31,713 nt of DNA from a virus, in IMG/VR virus record IMGVR_UViG_3300022745_000118, positions 1-31,713 of that record. The stretch is one strand, 5' to 3'. The notes beneath the pieces were generated by a model that saw only the letters and a list, made by a program, of their open reading frames with translations, did no database searches and was not told the DNA's origin. The position numbers were made by a program, and so were the translations under genes. How positions within the stretch are numbered: position 1 is the stretch's first letter; the number at the start of each line of letters is the position of its first letter. Shown in pieces: positions 1 through 8,137 of the stretch.

Positions 1-1987
1 CTTCCTCGCTTGCGCCCCTGGTCCCATCGGGAAGCAGCAAGGGCGGCGTGTCGCTGCGCGCAGCCTCGGCTTTATGCAACCGGATACCAACCGAGCCGTC
101 GGGATGAAGCGCCGGCTCGAACTGGCCGGCTAGCTTGTTCTTGACAAGGTAGGACGCAGCTTCCCGCACCGATCCGAAACGCATCGAATTGCCCGAATCG
201 TCGACCGCGAACCCAGCCTCGTCGGCTGCATGGTAGATCGGGTCGTTGTGTCCCCATGTCTCGCCGGCGTAATCCTGCGCCGCTCCGGTCCCCGGCATCG
301 GCCCGGTGTACGGACCATTGGCGCCCCCGCTCTCGCCCGCCGCTTCACCGCCCCCTCCGCGGGCGCGGATCGCTTCGACACCAGCGCGAGCACCGCGCAC
401 GAAAGCCCCTGGCGTACGAGTAGCGCCATGCACCAGCTCTCCCGCCAGTGCACCCTCGAGCATGTTTTCCCCGACACCCTTGTAGAACGGCGTGTTCGGT
501 ACGCCGTTGGAGCTCTCCACCACGTTCGAGCCTACGCCCATCGCGCCTACGACACCGGCATTTCCAGTCATGCGGCCAGCGGCCCGGCCCACAGCCGTGG
601 CAATCCTGCTGGTGACGTTGATGCCGTACTTTTTAGCGACGCTGCCCCATATGCCGGCAAAAGTCTTCTCGCCGGGAATGAAACTCGCCCCGGCACTGAT
701 CGCCGCATTTTCAAGACCGGCATTCTGCGCCACGGCGCTGGCGGCGGCATCGGACATGCCGCGCTTCTTGGACGCCGCATACACAGCCTCGTAAGCCTCG
801 TCGTACCCCTGCTGGCCGAAGATGGCAGCACCCGCAATCGGGTTTATCGCTGCGGCTCCAAACGCCGGAACCATGCTCACTGCACCATGAACCACGCGCT
901 CTCCAAGCGTCGGGTTCTCCGGCATCGCGGCCTGCTCGGCAGCCGCCGCCACCGCTCCCCTCCTGTAGAACTTGTCGCGGACCTGATTTGCGCCCTGCTG
1001 GATCTGCTGCGGCGTGAGGTTCGGCGCCTTGTAACCCGCCGCCTCCGCCTGCGAGATAGTGCTCTGTACCGCGCCCGGCCCAAGGATCGAAATCGCCGAA
1101 CCGGCCGTACGTGCGATCGCGGCCTTGGCGCCATAATAACCGGCAACCGCGGACGAGCCGTAGTCCTTCAACGTCTGCCAAGTAGATTTCGGGACTTCCG
1201 GCGCAACCGGATCATTGCCCCAGTTGCTGCCATCATCAAACACGACAACCGGATCATTGCCCCAGTTGCCGTCGTTATTCGCCGCTCGAGCGGGGCGCTG
1301 GGCCTGCCTCCCGGGCGCAGCCGGCCCACCGGACCCGATGACCTTGTGCACGTAATTCTGTGTTTCGGCCGGAAGGAAATTGAACCACAGGGCCGGTGTT
1401 CCTGCCGCGGACGCACGCGCCATCGCGCCATAGACACCACGGCCGTAGCCTAGGTCGCCGGGACGAAGATGCGGGTTGCCGGGTCCGGCATTGTAGGCCG
1501 CCGCCGCCATCGCGTCGTTGTTGAACTTGCGACGCAGCGAATCGTAGTAGGCTTTTCCAGCCGCGATGTTCGCGTCCTTGTCGCTCGCAGCCTGCTGCGG
1601 CGTGACACCGGCCAACTTAGCGGCATACGCCAGTGTGTCCGGCATGAGTTGGGCCGGTCCCCACGCTCCCTTGGGGCTTCTCCTGAAACTGCCATCCTTG
1701 TTGATGCCGCCCTCGGCACCCAGGATCCGGTCATACGGGAGCGATCCTGTCGCGTAGTTCGCCCCGTCTATGCCGGCCGTTCCGACCGGGCCGACATTGC
1801 CACCATTGACCGGTGCGATCACCGGAGCGGCGTAGGGGTTGATCTTCGCGAATTCCGCCTCTTGCGCGGCCTTCTGTTCGTCTGTCAGTGGGGGCAGCGC
1901 ACCAGGATCAACGACGTTCGCATCCAGCACCGGGGCGTCCTGGCCCCAGTCCATTTGTGGCTGCAAGGAGTCGGCTTCGAGGTCCAC
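1..1987 (-). CDS. Virion protein with lytic transglycosylase (SLT) domain, partial
   Basis: Open frame that runs off the left edge, so only the first 662 residues are visible. Residues about 84-170 form a soluble-lytic-transglycosylase domain: the likely catalytic Glu92 in AEGG, then GPAQLMP (110-116) and AAYNAGPG (163-170). Such domains cut peptidoglycan so that phage DNA can cross the cell wall. The rest is Ala/Gly-rich with long helical stretches, as in large internal (ejection) virion proteins of podoviruses. The GTG start at 1987 follows a GGGA-type ribosome site and lies 15 bases after the previous stop in the same frame; an ATG at 1954 is the alternative. Residues about 245-268 hold a short tandem peptide repeat containing NWGNDPV twice. 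The SLT call is firm; the role in ejection rests on position and family knowledge. Confidence 0.85.
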   Translation of the reverse strand, partial: MDLEADSLQPQMDWGQDAPVLDANVVDPGALPPLTDEQKAAQEAEFAKINPYAAPVIAPVNGGNVGPVGTAGIDGANYATGSLPYDRILGAEGGINKDGSFRRSPKGAWGPAQLMPDTLAYAAKLAGVTPQQAASDKDANIAAGKAYYDSLRRKFNNDAMAAAAYNAGPGNPHLRPGDLGYGRGVYGAMARASAAGTPALWFNFLPAETQNYVHKVIGSGGPAAPGRQAQRPARAANNDGNWGNDPVVVFDDGSNWGNDPVAPEVPKSTWQTLKDYGSSAVAGYYGAKAAIARTAGSAISILGPGAVQSTISQAEAAGYKAPNLTPQQIQQGANQVRDKFYRRGAVAAAAEQAAMPENPTLGERVVHGAVSMVPAFGAAAINPIAGAAIFGQQGYDEAYEAVYAASKKRGMSDAAASAVAQNAGLENAAISAGASFIPGEKTFAGIWGSVAKKYGINVTSRIATAVGRAAGRMTGNAGVVGAMGVGSNVVESSNGVPNTPFYKGVGENMLEGALAGELVHGATRTPGAFVRGARAGVEAIRARGGGGEAAGESGGANGPYTGPMPGTGAAQDYAGETWGHNDPIYHAADEAGFAVDDSGNSMRFGSVREAASYLVKNKLAGQFEPALHPDGSVGIRLHKAEAARSDTPPLLLPDGTRGASEE
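1204..1269. repeat. Perfect 24-nt tandem direct repeat, 42-nt period
   Basis: Two identical 24-nt copies at 1204-1227 and 1246-1269, each reading CAACCGGATCATTGCC and on, spaced so that the coding frame is kept (14 residues). They encode two NWGNDPV units just after the transglycosylase domain, probably in a linker. Confidence 0.9.
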
Positions 1988-2002
1988 GACGATTCCCGTC
2001 CG

Positions 2003-3802
2003 TCACTTCCTGGTCTTTGGAATTCCACCCTTGATACGCGGTTGGCCGTCCCGATCAATGTAGATGGAGCCATTCGGGTAACCGTAGACCTCGGCTTTCG
2101 ACCTCGGGACATAGGGGTTCTGCGGCGTTCCAATCTTCGCCGATCTGTCGAACGTCGCACCATTGAGCGGCTTGCCATTGACAAACGCTGCTGTCACCTG
2201 CCGTTGTACGGGAGAGTATTGGCCCTTATTCGGCGGTGCGCCGCCGCCGGGAACCCCGCCACCGCCACCCACTCCCGCGCCTGCGGCTGGGGCGAAGCCG
2301 GACAGTTCCTGTTCGATTTCAGCGGTGCGCTGGTTGACGTCGATCGGCGATTTCCCGGTGACCGGATCGCGGGTGTTGAATTGCTCGCGCAGCGCGGCGT
2401 TGTGCGCCGCGATAGCGACGCGCTGCGGATCCATCGGGCGCTGGCCAGCCGCCATCAATGCCGCCTCGCGCGGATCGACACCGGCGTCGATCAGCATCGC
2501 CTGCTTGGCCTGGGCGGTCATCGCCCCAGCGCTTGGCCGCGCGCCAGCCTGCACTCCGGTAACCGTCACCACCGGCTGCCCGGGTGCCGCATGCGCGTTG
2601 GTGATGATCAGATTGCCGTTCGCATCGACCTGGTTGGTCGAATACTGCGGCTCAGGGTTAGCCACCTTGGCGGCCTGCTCGTTCGCCGCCTCCTGGCCAC
2701 TGATCTTGTACCACGTCTGCACCGTGTTGGCCTTGATCAGCCCTACCGTCGCCCAGTCGATGTCAGGGGGTTTGGCCAGCATCTTGCGAGCTTCATCAAC
2801 CGGAACCACGCCATCATTCGCGAGCTGGGAGATACCGGTTTTCCATGCGCCGCGCGCTTCCGGGCTGTTGACCCCGTACTTGTTGGCCATCCACAGGAAC
2901 GCATTGGCAACCGATCCCACTTCGGACGCCTTGGCCTCGATCGCGGTCTTTTGCGCTGTGTTCATTGACTCGGTGGCGCGCGCAAGTTCCGCATATTCTT
3001 TTGGCGCATAGCGCTTAAGGTAGGCGATATTACCGGTCTGCTGGAACCTGAGTTGACCTTGGGATTCGACGTATGCCTTGGCCTTCTCGGGGAACAGGGC
3101 CGCATATTCGGCGAGGACCGGGTTGGCAGCGAGGTCATCAGCGGAAATTCCGCTTGCTCCTGCACCAGCGGGGGCAGCGGCAGGGGTGGCGAGCGGGCTC
3201 GATGCCGCCTGGCTTGATACAGCCTGGCTTGCAGCCCCCGCTGCCGCACTGGCACCAATCTTCTCGCGCCACGCCTTGAGGTTGTCGGCGCTGTAATGCC
3301 CGATGAACTGCTTTGCCGAAGGGTCGATATTGGACAGGCCATCCATCCGCTGGTCCCATGTCTCGGCTGCTTTCGGGTCGTTCGGATCGATCGACTGCAT
3401 CACCGTATCGACCATGGGGCTGATCAGCGGCGAAGTCTGCGGCGCGGCAGACGACTGCCACTGCGGGCCGTCGGCATCACCAATGGCCAGTTGCGACTGC
3501 GGCGCGGTCGGCGACGCCGACGCAAGCGACGATCCAGGCATTGCGGCACGCTGGCGCTGGAAGGCGGCCATTCGCTGACGCAGACCCCACTCGGCCATAT
3601 TCTGCATGTTGGCCAGGTTCGCGGCTGAGGCCTGCTCCTGGGTGTAATCCGCCTGCGCCTTGCGGTAACGAATCTCGTCCGGCATTGACGCGCGCGCCAG
3701 TTGCGACTGCGCCTGCGTCAGGTCAGCCGTGGCCTGCTGCTGCTCGAGCTCGGTCGGCGTCAGTGCGTCAAGCGCAATTTCCTGGCCGCTATAGCCCGCC
3801 AT
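2003..3802 (-). CDS. Probable internal virion (ejection) protein, unknown family
   Basis: A 599-residue Ala/Gln-rich protein that I cannot place in a named family. The N-terminal 100 residues are predicted helical, with many Gln and Ala (for example TPTELEQQQATADLTQAQ). The middle alternates helical stretches with Ala/Ser linkers. Around residues 520-540 there is a Gly/Pro-rich hinge (GGGGGVPGGG), followed by a basic C-terminus ending KTRK. It sits between the gp14-like protein and the transglycosylase protein, where podoviruses encode the proteins that form the ejection conduit. ATG at 3802 lies 13 nt after the upstream stop. Function is inferred from position only. Confidence 0.75.
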   Translation of the reverse strand: MAGYSGQEIALDALTPTELEQQQATADLTQAQSQLARASMPDEIRYRKAQADYTQEQASAANLANMQNMAEWGLRQRMAAFQRQRAAMPGSSLASASPTAPQSQLAIGDADGPQWQSSAAPQTSPLISPMVDTVMQSIDPNDPKAAETWDQRMDGLSNIDPSAKQFIGHYSADNLKAWREKIGASAAAGAASQAVSSQAASSPLATPAAAPAGAGASGISADDLAANPVLAEYAALFPEKAKAYVESQGQLRFQQTGNIAYLKRYAPKEYAELARATESMNTAQKTAIEAKASEVGSVANAFLWMANKYGVNSPEARGAWKTGISQLANDGVVPVDEARKMLAKPPDIDWATVGLIKANTVQTWYKISGQEAANEQAAKVANPEPQYSTNQVDANGNLIITNAHAAPGQPVVTVTGVQAGARPSAGAMTAQAKQAMLIDAGVDPREAALMAAGQRPMDPQRVAIAAHNAALREQFNTRDPVTGKSPIDVNQRTAEIEQELSGFAPAAGAGVGGGGGVPGGGAPPNKGQYSPVQRQVTAAFVNGKPLNGATFDRSAKIGTPQNPYVPRSKAEVYGYPNGSIYIDRDGQPRIKGGIPKTRK

Positions 3803-3814
3803 CGCATCGCTTCC

Positions 3815-4075
3815 TTACTGGCCGAGATCGCCCGGAGCCGGAGACGTGGCAGCGCCACCCGGAGGCGCGCTCATCATCTGCGAAGGATCGGGCGCGGCTG
3901 GCATGGGAGGGCCGCCAGCACCCATCGGACCTGCACCCGGGTCAGGCTGCGGCGGGAATGCCATCGCCCCCGAAGGAAAGGCCGTCGTCGCAACCGGCTT
4001 GAGCTTGCGCAGCCGGGCATGCGGCTTGGTCGAACGGCCGCTGCCCTTGGGCATGCCTGGCATTTTCATCTTCAT
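3815..4075 (-). CDS. Small Pro/Met/Gly-rich protein, unknown
   Basis: An 86-residue protein with a basic N-terminal third (MKMKMPGMPKGSGRSTKPHA) and a Pro/Gly/Met-rich acidic remainder, probably unstructured. A strong AAGGAG site lies 7 nt before the ATG, which supports real translation. It sits between two internal virion proteins, so it may be a small virion component or a chaperone for them. No domain is recognised. Confidence 0.7.
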   Translation of the reverse strand: MKMKMPGMPKGSGRSTKPHARLRKLKPVATTAFPSGAMAFPPQPDPGAGPMGAGGPPMPAAPDPSQMMSAPPGGAATSPAPGDLGQ

Positions 4076-4105
4076 GGCAAGGCTCCTTAGAAAAATGGGT
4101 ACGCC

Positions 4106-4114
4106 AAGTATAAC
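4106..4114 (-). promoter_or_regulatory. Candidate extended -10 promoter
   Basis: On the minus strand the 50-nt gap between genes reads TGTTATACT, an extended -10 element (TGn plus TATACT, 5 of 6 matches). There is no good -35. It would start a transcript about 25 nt before the ATG at 4075. Weak evidence by itself. Confidence 0.35.
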
Positions 4115-4126
4115 AGCACCGCCGAT

Positions 4127-5011
4127 TTACCCGCCGGTTCCCGACAGCACATCACCGAAACTTCCGATCGGATTGCCCAATTGCGAGGTAAACCGGTTGA
4201 GGGCAGAACTGAAAATGTTGCCTTGGGCGATAGTGCCCGCAGCCGATGCCTGGCCTGCCGCAAGTTGCGATTGCGCAATTCCGTTCGCGGCCGTCGCACC
4301 ATTGTTGCCCGTCGTCGCAGCCGCGTTCTCGCCAAGCGAGGCGGCCGTGTTGAGTTCGCTCACGAACGGCTGCCAGACGCCGTTTAGCGCAAGCCCCTGC
4401 CCGTACGCCTGCGAATCCTTCAACTGCGCACCAGACAGCACCTGACCGCGCGCGGCAGCGCTGCGATCAAGCGCCTGCTGCCCCTGCGACAGCGCGAACT
4501 GGTAGCCCGGGAACTGCTCGAGCGCCGACGTGAGAGCGCCGAAATTCGGAACGCCTTGCGTCCCGCCACCTTGCAACGGCGTCGTGTTGACCGGATTGCC
4601 AAACCGCTGTCCCCCCACAAGGTTGGACGGCAGGTTGAACCCCGATAGCGACAGGCCCCCGGTCGATCCCGGACTGAGATTGCTGTAATCGCCGAAGCCG
4701 CCAATCCCGCCGAAGCCACCGTAGCTTGCCGATCCGCCATAGCCGGCTGGCGCGCCAATGGTCTGCGAATAGGATGGCTGCGAAGGACCGCCGAACCCGA
4801 AATAGTTGGCCAGCTGCGAAAAGGCATTGCTGCCCAGGGTGTTGTAGGGAAGCAGGTCAGACCGGGTCTGGTTGTACATCTGCAACTGCGTCTGCGCCGC
4901 GGTGTTCGCGGCGTCACGCTGCGCCTGCGAAGCACTCCCGGCCGCATTGGAGCCAACGACCGCGCTGCCGATCGTCGCGGCGGCGCCAACAGCGATTCCT
5001 GCCAGGCCCAT
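4127..5011 (-). CDS. Probable ejection protein with glycine-rich N-terminal membrane segment
   Basis: A 294-residue protein. Residues about 3-24 form a Gly/Ala-rich hydrophobic segment (LAGIAVGAAATIGSAVVGSN), followed by a polar helical region rich in Gln, Ala and Asn, and then Gly/Ser-rich repeats around 80-125 (GGSASYGGFGGIGGFG). A short glycine-zipper membrane segment followed by a long Gln/Ala coil is typical of podovirus DNA-transfer proteins of the P22 gp7/gp14/gp20 kind. The position next to the other internal virion genes agrees. The next gene upstream ends only 2 nt away. The family is inferred from composition and context. Confidence 0.7.
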   Translation of the reverse strand: MGLAGIAVGAAATIGSAVVGSNAAGSASQAQRDAANTAAQTQLQMYNQTRSDLLPYNTLGSNAFSQLANYFGFGGPSQPSYSQTIGAPAGYGGSASYGGFGGIGGFGDYSNLSPGSTGGLSLSGFNLPSNLVGGQRFGNPVNTTPLQGGGTQGVPNFGALTSALEQFPGYQFALSQGQQALDRSAAARGQVLSGAQLKDSQAYGQGLALNGVWQPFVSELNTAASLGENAAATTGNNGATAANGIAQSQLAAGQASAAGTIAQGNIFSSALNRFTSQLGNPIGSFGDVLSGTGG

Positions 5012-5013
5012 GG

Positions 5014-6084
5014 TTACGCCGCCTCCAGCGTGAGGCGGTGCACGGTGCCGAAGTCATCCGCGCCGAGCCGCCGATAGATTGTTCCAAGGCGCGGGCCAGA
5101 ACCACGCGGGCCAGCCTGCATGTTGAGATCGATCGGACCAACGCCGCGCTCCCGCAGCGCCCGAAGCGCCGCGCGCTGCAACTTCATCCCCAGCCCGGGC
5201 GCATCCGGCGAAGCGAAGAACGTCCCATGCGCGGCAAACGTGCGATCGCTCGATTCCAGCGATGGACCGATCACGGTCTGCAGGTAACCGAACATGCGCC
5301 CGTTCGCGCGCGCCGTGACGATCTGCATGGCGCCGGCCCGATCAAGACGGCGCAGGAGATCGAGGTTCTTGTTGACGTGGTTGCCAGGAGCCTCGCCTAC
5401 CTCCGTGAGATGGTCCTCAAACAGCTTCCTGCCGTCGCGATACCAATCGTCGAAACTCTCGACCTGGAACGTCATTCCATCGCAACCGACCGGCTCGTGA
5501 AGCGCAAGCCCGGTCAGTATGCGATGCTTTGCGATAGCCGCCAGCTTCTCGAGCGCAGGCATGTTCGCAATTACGTAGCGCATCATCGCGCGAAGATTGC
5601 ACTGCACGTTGACCCAGGCCAGTCGGCCCCAGTGCCCGCGGTCCCAGTCATAGGGAAGGCAATGCTCCCACACCGACCGGCACGTCGCCTCGTTCGCCAA
5701 ATCGTCGAAATTCACCGAAAGCACCGGTCGCCGAGCGGCAACCTGATCGAGCTTGCGGTCGACCGAGACCAATGCGCGCAAGGTGGCATCGGGATCGAGA
5801 TTGCACCCCGGGACACGCATGAGGCTGTTCCACGCATCCTTGACCGGGCGCCGCACGATCACGATGCGGGTGGTCGGCGCGAACGTGTCGATCAGGCGCC
5901 AGAATGGCGCTACGGCTGTCTCGGCCGAGCCGACATGCGGCTGGCTGCAAAAGGCGCGAACGTCATCGAGGCTGCGCCAGTGCCTGGCCTCCTCGTGGCC
6001 GCAGATATGGTCCCCATAGGTCAGGAACCGGGAAAGCCAAGCGGTGCGCGAGCGCGGCAGGGCAAGGATCAGGAAGTCGAGCAT
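5014..6084 (-). CDS. Sulfotransferase-like domain fused to GNAT acetyltransferase
   Basis: A 356-residue protein of two apparent enzyme domains. Residues 1-160 look like a P-loop sulfotransferase: FLILALPRSRTAWLS (4-18) fits the 5'-phosphosulfate loop, and RIVIVRRPVKDAWNSLM (73-89) fits the 3'-phosphate motif. Residues about 205-356 look like a GNAT acyltransferase: VTARANGRMFGYLQT (256-270) is a core strand pair, PGLGMKLQRAALRALRERG (296-314) the acetyl-CoA motif A region, and YRRLGADDFGTVHRLTL (337-353) the closing strands. Phages often carry either domain near tail genes; here they share one chain. ATG at 6084 overlaps the upstream stop (TGATG); a longer frame reaching 6288 is only out-of-frame reading of that gene. 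Substrates are unknown; virion or cell-surface modification is a guess. Confidence 0.8.
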   Translation of the reverse strand: MLDFLILALPRSRTAWLSRFLTYGDHICGHEEARHWRSLDDVRAFCSQPHVGSAETAVAPFWRLIDTFAPTTRIVIVRRPVKDAWNSLMRVPGCNLDPDATLRALVSVDRKLDQVAARRPVLSVNFDDLANEATCRSVWEHCLPYDWDRGHWGRLAWVNVQCNLRAMMRYVIANMPALEKLAAIAKHRILTGLALHEPVGCDGMTFQVESFDDWYRDGRKLFEDHLTEVGEAPGNHVNKNLDLLRRLDRAGAMQIVTARANGRMFGYLQTVIGPSLESSDRTFAAHGTFFASPDAPGLGMKLQRAALRALRERGVGPIDLNMQAGPRGSGPRLGTIYRRLGADDFGTVHRLTLEAA

Positions 6085-6416
6085 CAGCTGTTCACCGTGC
6101 CACTGGCGAACAGGTTGACCAGCGCCCCGGTCGCGGCAATCGCATAGATCTTGTCGCCAGGGTTCAGAATATGGCCGATGAGCGCAAACACCGGATAGAC
6201 CTCTCCCGGAAGCACCGTATGCTCGCAGATGACGTTGGAAGCCGCCACCGCGCCAGCATTCGGAACCCAGTTGATCGTGACCTTGCAAGCCGCATTCGCC
6301 AGCGCGTTGTAGAGCGTCACCGCGTCAAATGACGTGGCCGCAGTCGCCGTGAAGAACAGCGTCGACACGGCCGGAACGGCTTGAGGCTCGATCAGGGTTT
6401 GAAGCGAAGCAGTCAT
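6084..6416 (-). CDS. Small beta-rich virion-associated protein, unknown
   Basis: A 110-residue protein with alternating short beta-like segments (STLFFTATAATSFDAVTLYNA, KVTINWVP, VYPVFALIGHIL, DKIYAIAATGALVNLFASG). It has no signal peptide or membrane helix. An AGGAA ribosome site lies about 6 nt before the ATG, and the stop overlaps the start of the sulfotransferase-like gene by one base. It resembles small phage surface or fibre-associated proteins, but no family is recognised. Confidence 0.7.
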   Translation of the reverse strand: MTASLQTLIEPQAVPAVSTLFFTATAATSFDAVTLYNALANAACKVTINWVPNAGAVAASNVICEHTVLPGEVYPVFALIGHILNPGDKIYAIAATGALVNLFASGTVNS

Positions 6417-6427
6417 TTTGTTCCTAT

Positions 6428-6441
6428 CGGGGTCGTCCCCG
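6428..6441. other. Short perfect hairpin in the 5' leader of the gene at 6416
   Basis: CGGGG, a four-base loop, then CCCCG, directly upstream of the ribosome site of the minus-strand gene starting at 6416. It could affect translation of that gene. There is no T-run, so it is not an intrinsic terminator. Confidence 0.4.
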
Positions 6442-6451
6442 TCGGAAAGCG

Positions 6452-6480
6452 TTGTGACTGCGCCCTCGACATTCTGCTAT
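6452..6480 (+). promoter_or_regulatory. Weak candidate plus-strand promoter for tRNA-fMet
   Basis: TTGTGA, a 17-nt spacer and TGCTAT lie about 50 nt before the tRNA on the plus strand. The -35 matches 4 of 6 positions and the -10 only 3. It overlaps an inverted repeat at 6463-6496 (CCCTCGAC ... GTCGAGGG). It is listed because the tRNA must be read from the plus strand and no better promoter is visible nearby. Confidence 0.2.
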
Positions 6481-6530
6481 CACAGGACGTCGAGGGTTGC
6501 AAAGCCGACCGCACGATGTAAACCCGCGCG

Positions 6531-6607
6531 CGCTGGGTAGAGCAGCCAGGTAGCTCGTCAGGCTCATAACCCGAAGGTCGTGGGTTCAAATCCCACCCCA
6601 GCAACCA
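6531..6607 (+). tRNA. Initiator tRNA-fMet (anticodon CAT)
   Basis: A full 77-nt cloverleaf. The acceptor stem CGCTGGG / CCCAGCA has an unpaired C1:A72, the hallmark of bacterial initiators. The anticodon stem-loop contains GGGCTCATAACCCG-like sequence (here CAGGCTCATAACCCG) with anticodon CAT. The T arm is GTGGG-TTCAAAT-CCCAC, and discriminator A plus CCA are encoded. The D arm with GAGCAGCCAGGTAGCTCG matches the conserved tRNA-fMet form. It lies on the plus strand, opposite to every protein gene, 2 nt before the 3' end of the gene at 6610. Confidence 0.95.
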
Positions 6608-6609
6608 CC

Positions 6610-7278
6610 TTAGATCGGTACTTCTTCCCAGAGCAGCCGGCCATGCACGCTGATCGTGGTGGTCGACACGGTATTGAGCAGCGCGAGAATGCCGCCCGGC
6701 GGCACCACGATGCTGCCATCGAGGTTGTCGGTGTAGCTGACCGTCGGCGTCTGGATCGCCGTCGACACCGCCGCCGTGGTGATGACCGTCGGGGTTGGGA
6801 AATCCGCCGAATGCGCTACGACAAGGTTGTTGGTAAGACCGGTCAGCGCCACGCCGGCGAGGCCCTTGCATTTGGCCGCCGCGCCACCGAGAAAGCGCGG
6901 GAGCGGCACCGAGCCGGTGCTGAGCCCGACGTTCTGCGTCGAGGTCGCCCACACGAAGATGCCGGGGCCGGTGGATGCGGCGTTATTGATGCCACTCGCC
7001 AGCATCGCCTGAAGAATGACCGCGTTCACGCCCGACCCAAGAGGATTGTACACCCCGAGAATCGGTGTCGTCGTCGCCGTCAGCGTGATCGTGTTGGCCG
7101 AAAGCGCCGTGAGACCGGTCAAGCCGTTGGAGAACAGGTTGCCGCGGAACGCCTGCTCGTAGAACCGTCCGTGCAGTTCGCTGACCATGGCCTCACCCTG
7201 TCGTCCGAAACGCTGGGTGATTTGGGCCGCGCCATCGGGCTGGTTCTGGACCCCGACATCTCCCTGAACTGATGGCAT
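6610..7278 (-). CDS. Virion protein of unknown role, beta-rich
   Basis: A 222-residue protein. The N-terminus is polar and helical (residues 1-50, including GRFYEQAFRGNLFSN), followed by a long beta-rich region full of Thr, Val and Leu (ALSANTITLTATTTPILGVYN). The C-terminus ends with strands and WEEVPI. An AAAGGAAA ribosome site precedes the ATG. The protein type recurs in podoviruses with gp10-like hubs, in the tail or decoration gene set, but I know no assigned function. The antisense tRNA-fMet ends 2 nt from its stop. Confidence 0.75.
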   Translation of the reverse strand: MPSVQGDVGVQNQPDGAAQITQRFGRQGEAMVSELHGRFYEQAFRGNLFSNGLTGLTALSANTITLTATTTPILGVYNPLGSGVNAVILQAMLASGINNAASTGPGIFVWATSTQNVGLSTGSVPLPRFLGGAAAKCKGLAGVALTGLTNNLVVAHSADFPTPTVITTAAVSTAIQTPTVSYTDNLDGSIVVPPGGILALLNTVSTTTISVHGRLLWEEVPI

Positions 7279-7291
7279 CTCGATTTCCTTT

Positions 7292-8137
7292 CTAGACGTT
7301 GTTCAACAGGTCATTGCGAATGTCGCTGGGGTCATCCCTCACCGATAGACCGATTTGCAGAAGCGTCGAGATGGTGCGCAACTCGACCAGTATCTTCACG
7401 AATATGTCGATCAGGCTTGTATCCGAAACCTTGTTGATCGTCACCCCACCGATCTGGTTGGAGCCAGAGGGAAGGGGTGCGGCAAGGAGGCTGTAAACTC
7501 CCTTGCTGATCGCGATCATTGAGGCCGAGCCGCTGCCAGCATAGGCGCCGTCTGCTTTGGCTCCGGTCGCCGCATCGCTGCCATCGGACACGCTTACCGG
7601 TTGCGTCACGGCCGACCCGTCGACCTTGGCCGCGCCAGCCGCCGAAATGCTCAGTTTCTGTGTCTGTGTGGTGGAATCCTGGAGCGAAATTCCGTTGGCA
7701 ACGTAGACCGAGTTTGGCGCACTGGTGGCGACAACCAGGACATTCGCCGTGCCGCTGGTCCATGCCGTTGCACGCGCCCGGCAATGCGTGGCCCCGCTTG
7801 CGTTCTGACCACCGATGAAATTGCCGGTGAAATTGTTGGTGGTGTAGGCTGATCCGGTCTGGTGCAATCCGACCGCAACCCACGTCGTGCCACCATCGAA
7901 TGACTGCTCGACGACGATCGTGCCAACCCACGCGCCAGTGACTTGGTATTTGACACCAGATGCACTCACCGCGAACTGTGCGACGGATCCAGCGGTCGGA
8001 GAACCGGTCACGATCGACTGGTTGTTGGCGCCAGCCGCCGTGCTCGATCCAGCGTCGGCCGCAGTGATCGTCAGTCCCGTCGACGAGGACGACGACTCGG
8101 AAACCGGAAGCGGACTCGGGATCGGGGTAAACGTCAT
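7292..8137 (-). CDS. Probable tail fibre or spike-associated beta-sandwich protein
   Basis: A 281-residue protein with a Ser/Thr-rich N-terminal linker (residues 8-35). Next comes a beta-sandwich-like domain at about 40-150, with GTIVVEQSFDGGTTWVAVGL typical of carbohydrate-binding or Ig-like phage domains. The C-terminal part ends in a helical segment (LIDIFVKILVELRTISTLL). The ATG at 8137 overlaps the upstream stop (ATGA); a GTG at 8146 is less likely. Neighbouring a fibre-like protein and the gp10-like hub, it probably belongs to the host-contact part of the tail. Carbohydrate binding is inferred. Confidence 0.7.
   Translation of the reverse strand: MTFTPIPSPLPVSESSSSSTGLTITAADAGSSTAAGANNQSIVTGSPTAGSVAQFAVSASGVKYQVTGAWVGTIVVEQSFDGGTTWVAVGLHQTGSAYTTNNFTGNFIGGQNASGATHCRARATAWTSGTANVLVVATSAPNSVYVANGISLQDSTTQTQKLSISAAGAAKVDGSAVTQPVSVSDGSDAATGAKADGAYAGSGSASMIAISKGVYSLLAAPLPSGSNQIGGVTINKVSDTSLIDIFVKILVELRTISTLLQIGLSVRDDPSDIRNDLLNNV

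Noticed and set aside
230-1453. Plus-strand open frame of 407 codons
   Set aside because: Arg/His-rich shadow of the transglycosylase gene in GC-rich DNA; no domain and no ribosome site.
6085-6288. Upstream extension of the sulfotransferase/GNAT gene
   Set aside because: It reads the neighbouring gene out of frame; the domain begins exactly at the TGATG-coupled ATG at 6084.
6531-6607. tRNA-fMet considered as a prophage attachment site
   Set aside because: It lies in the middle of the virion genes, with no integrase and no duplicate 3' end of the tRNA in the window.
6413-6952. Minus-strand open frame of 179 codons containing WDLNPRPSGYEPDELPG
   Set aside because: This peptide is the well-known false translation of the complement of a tRNA gene; it crosses tRNA-fMet and overlaps a better gene.
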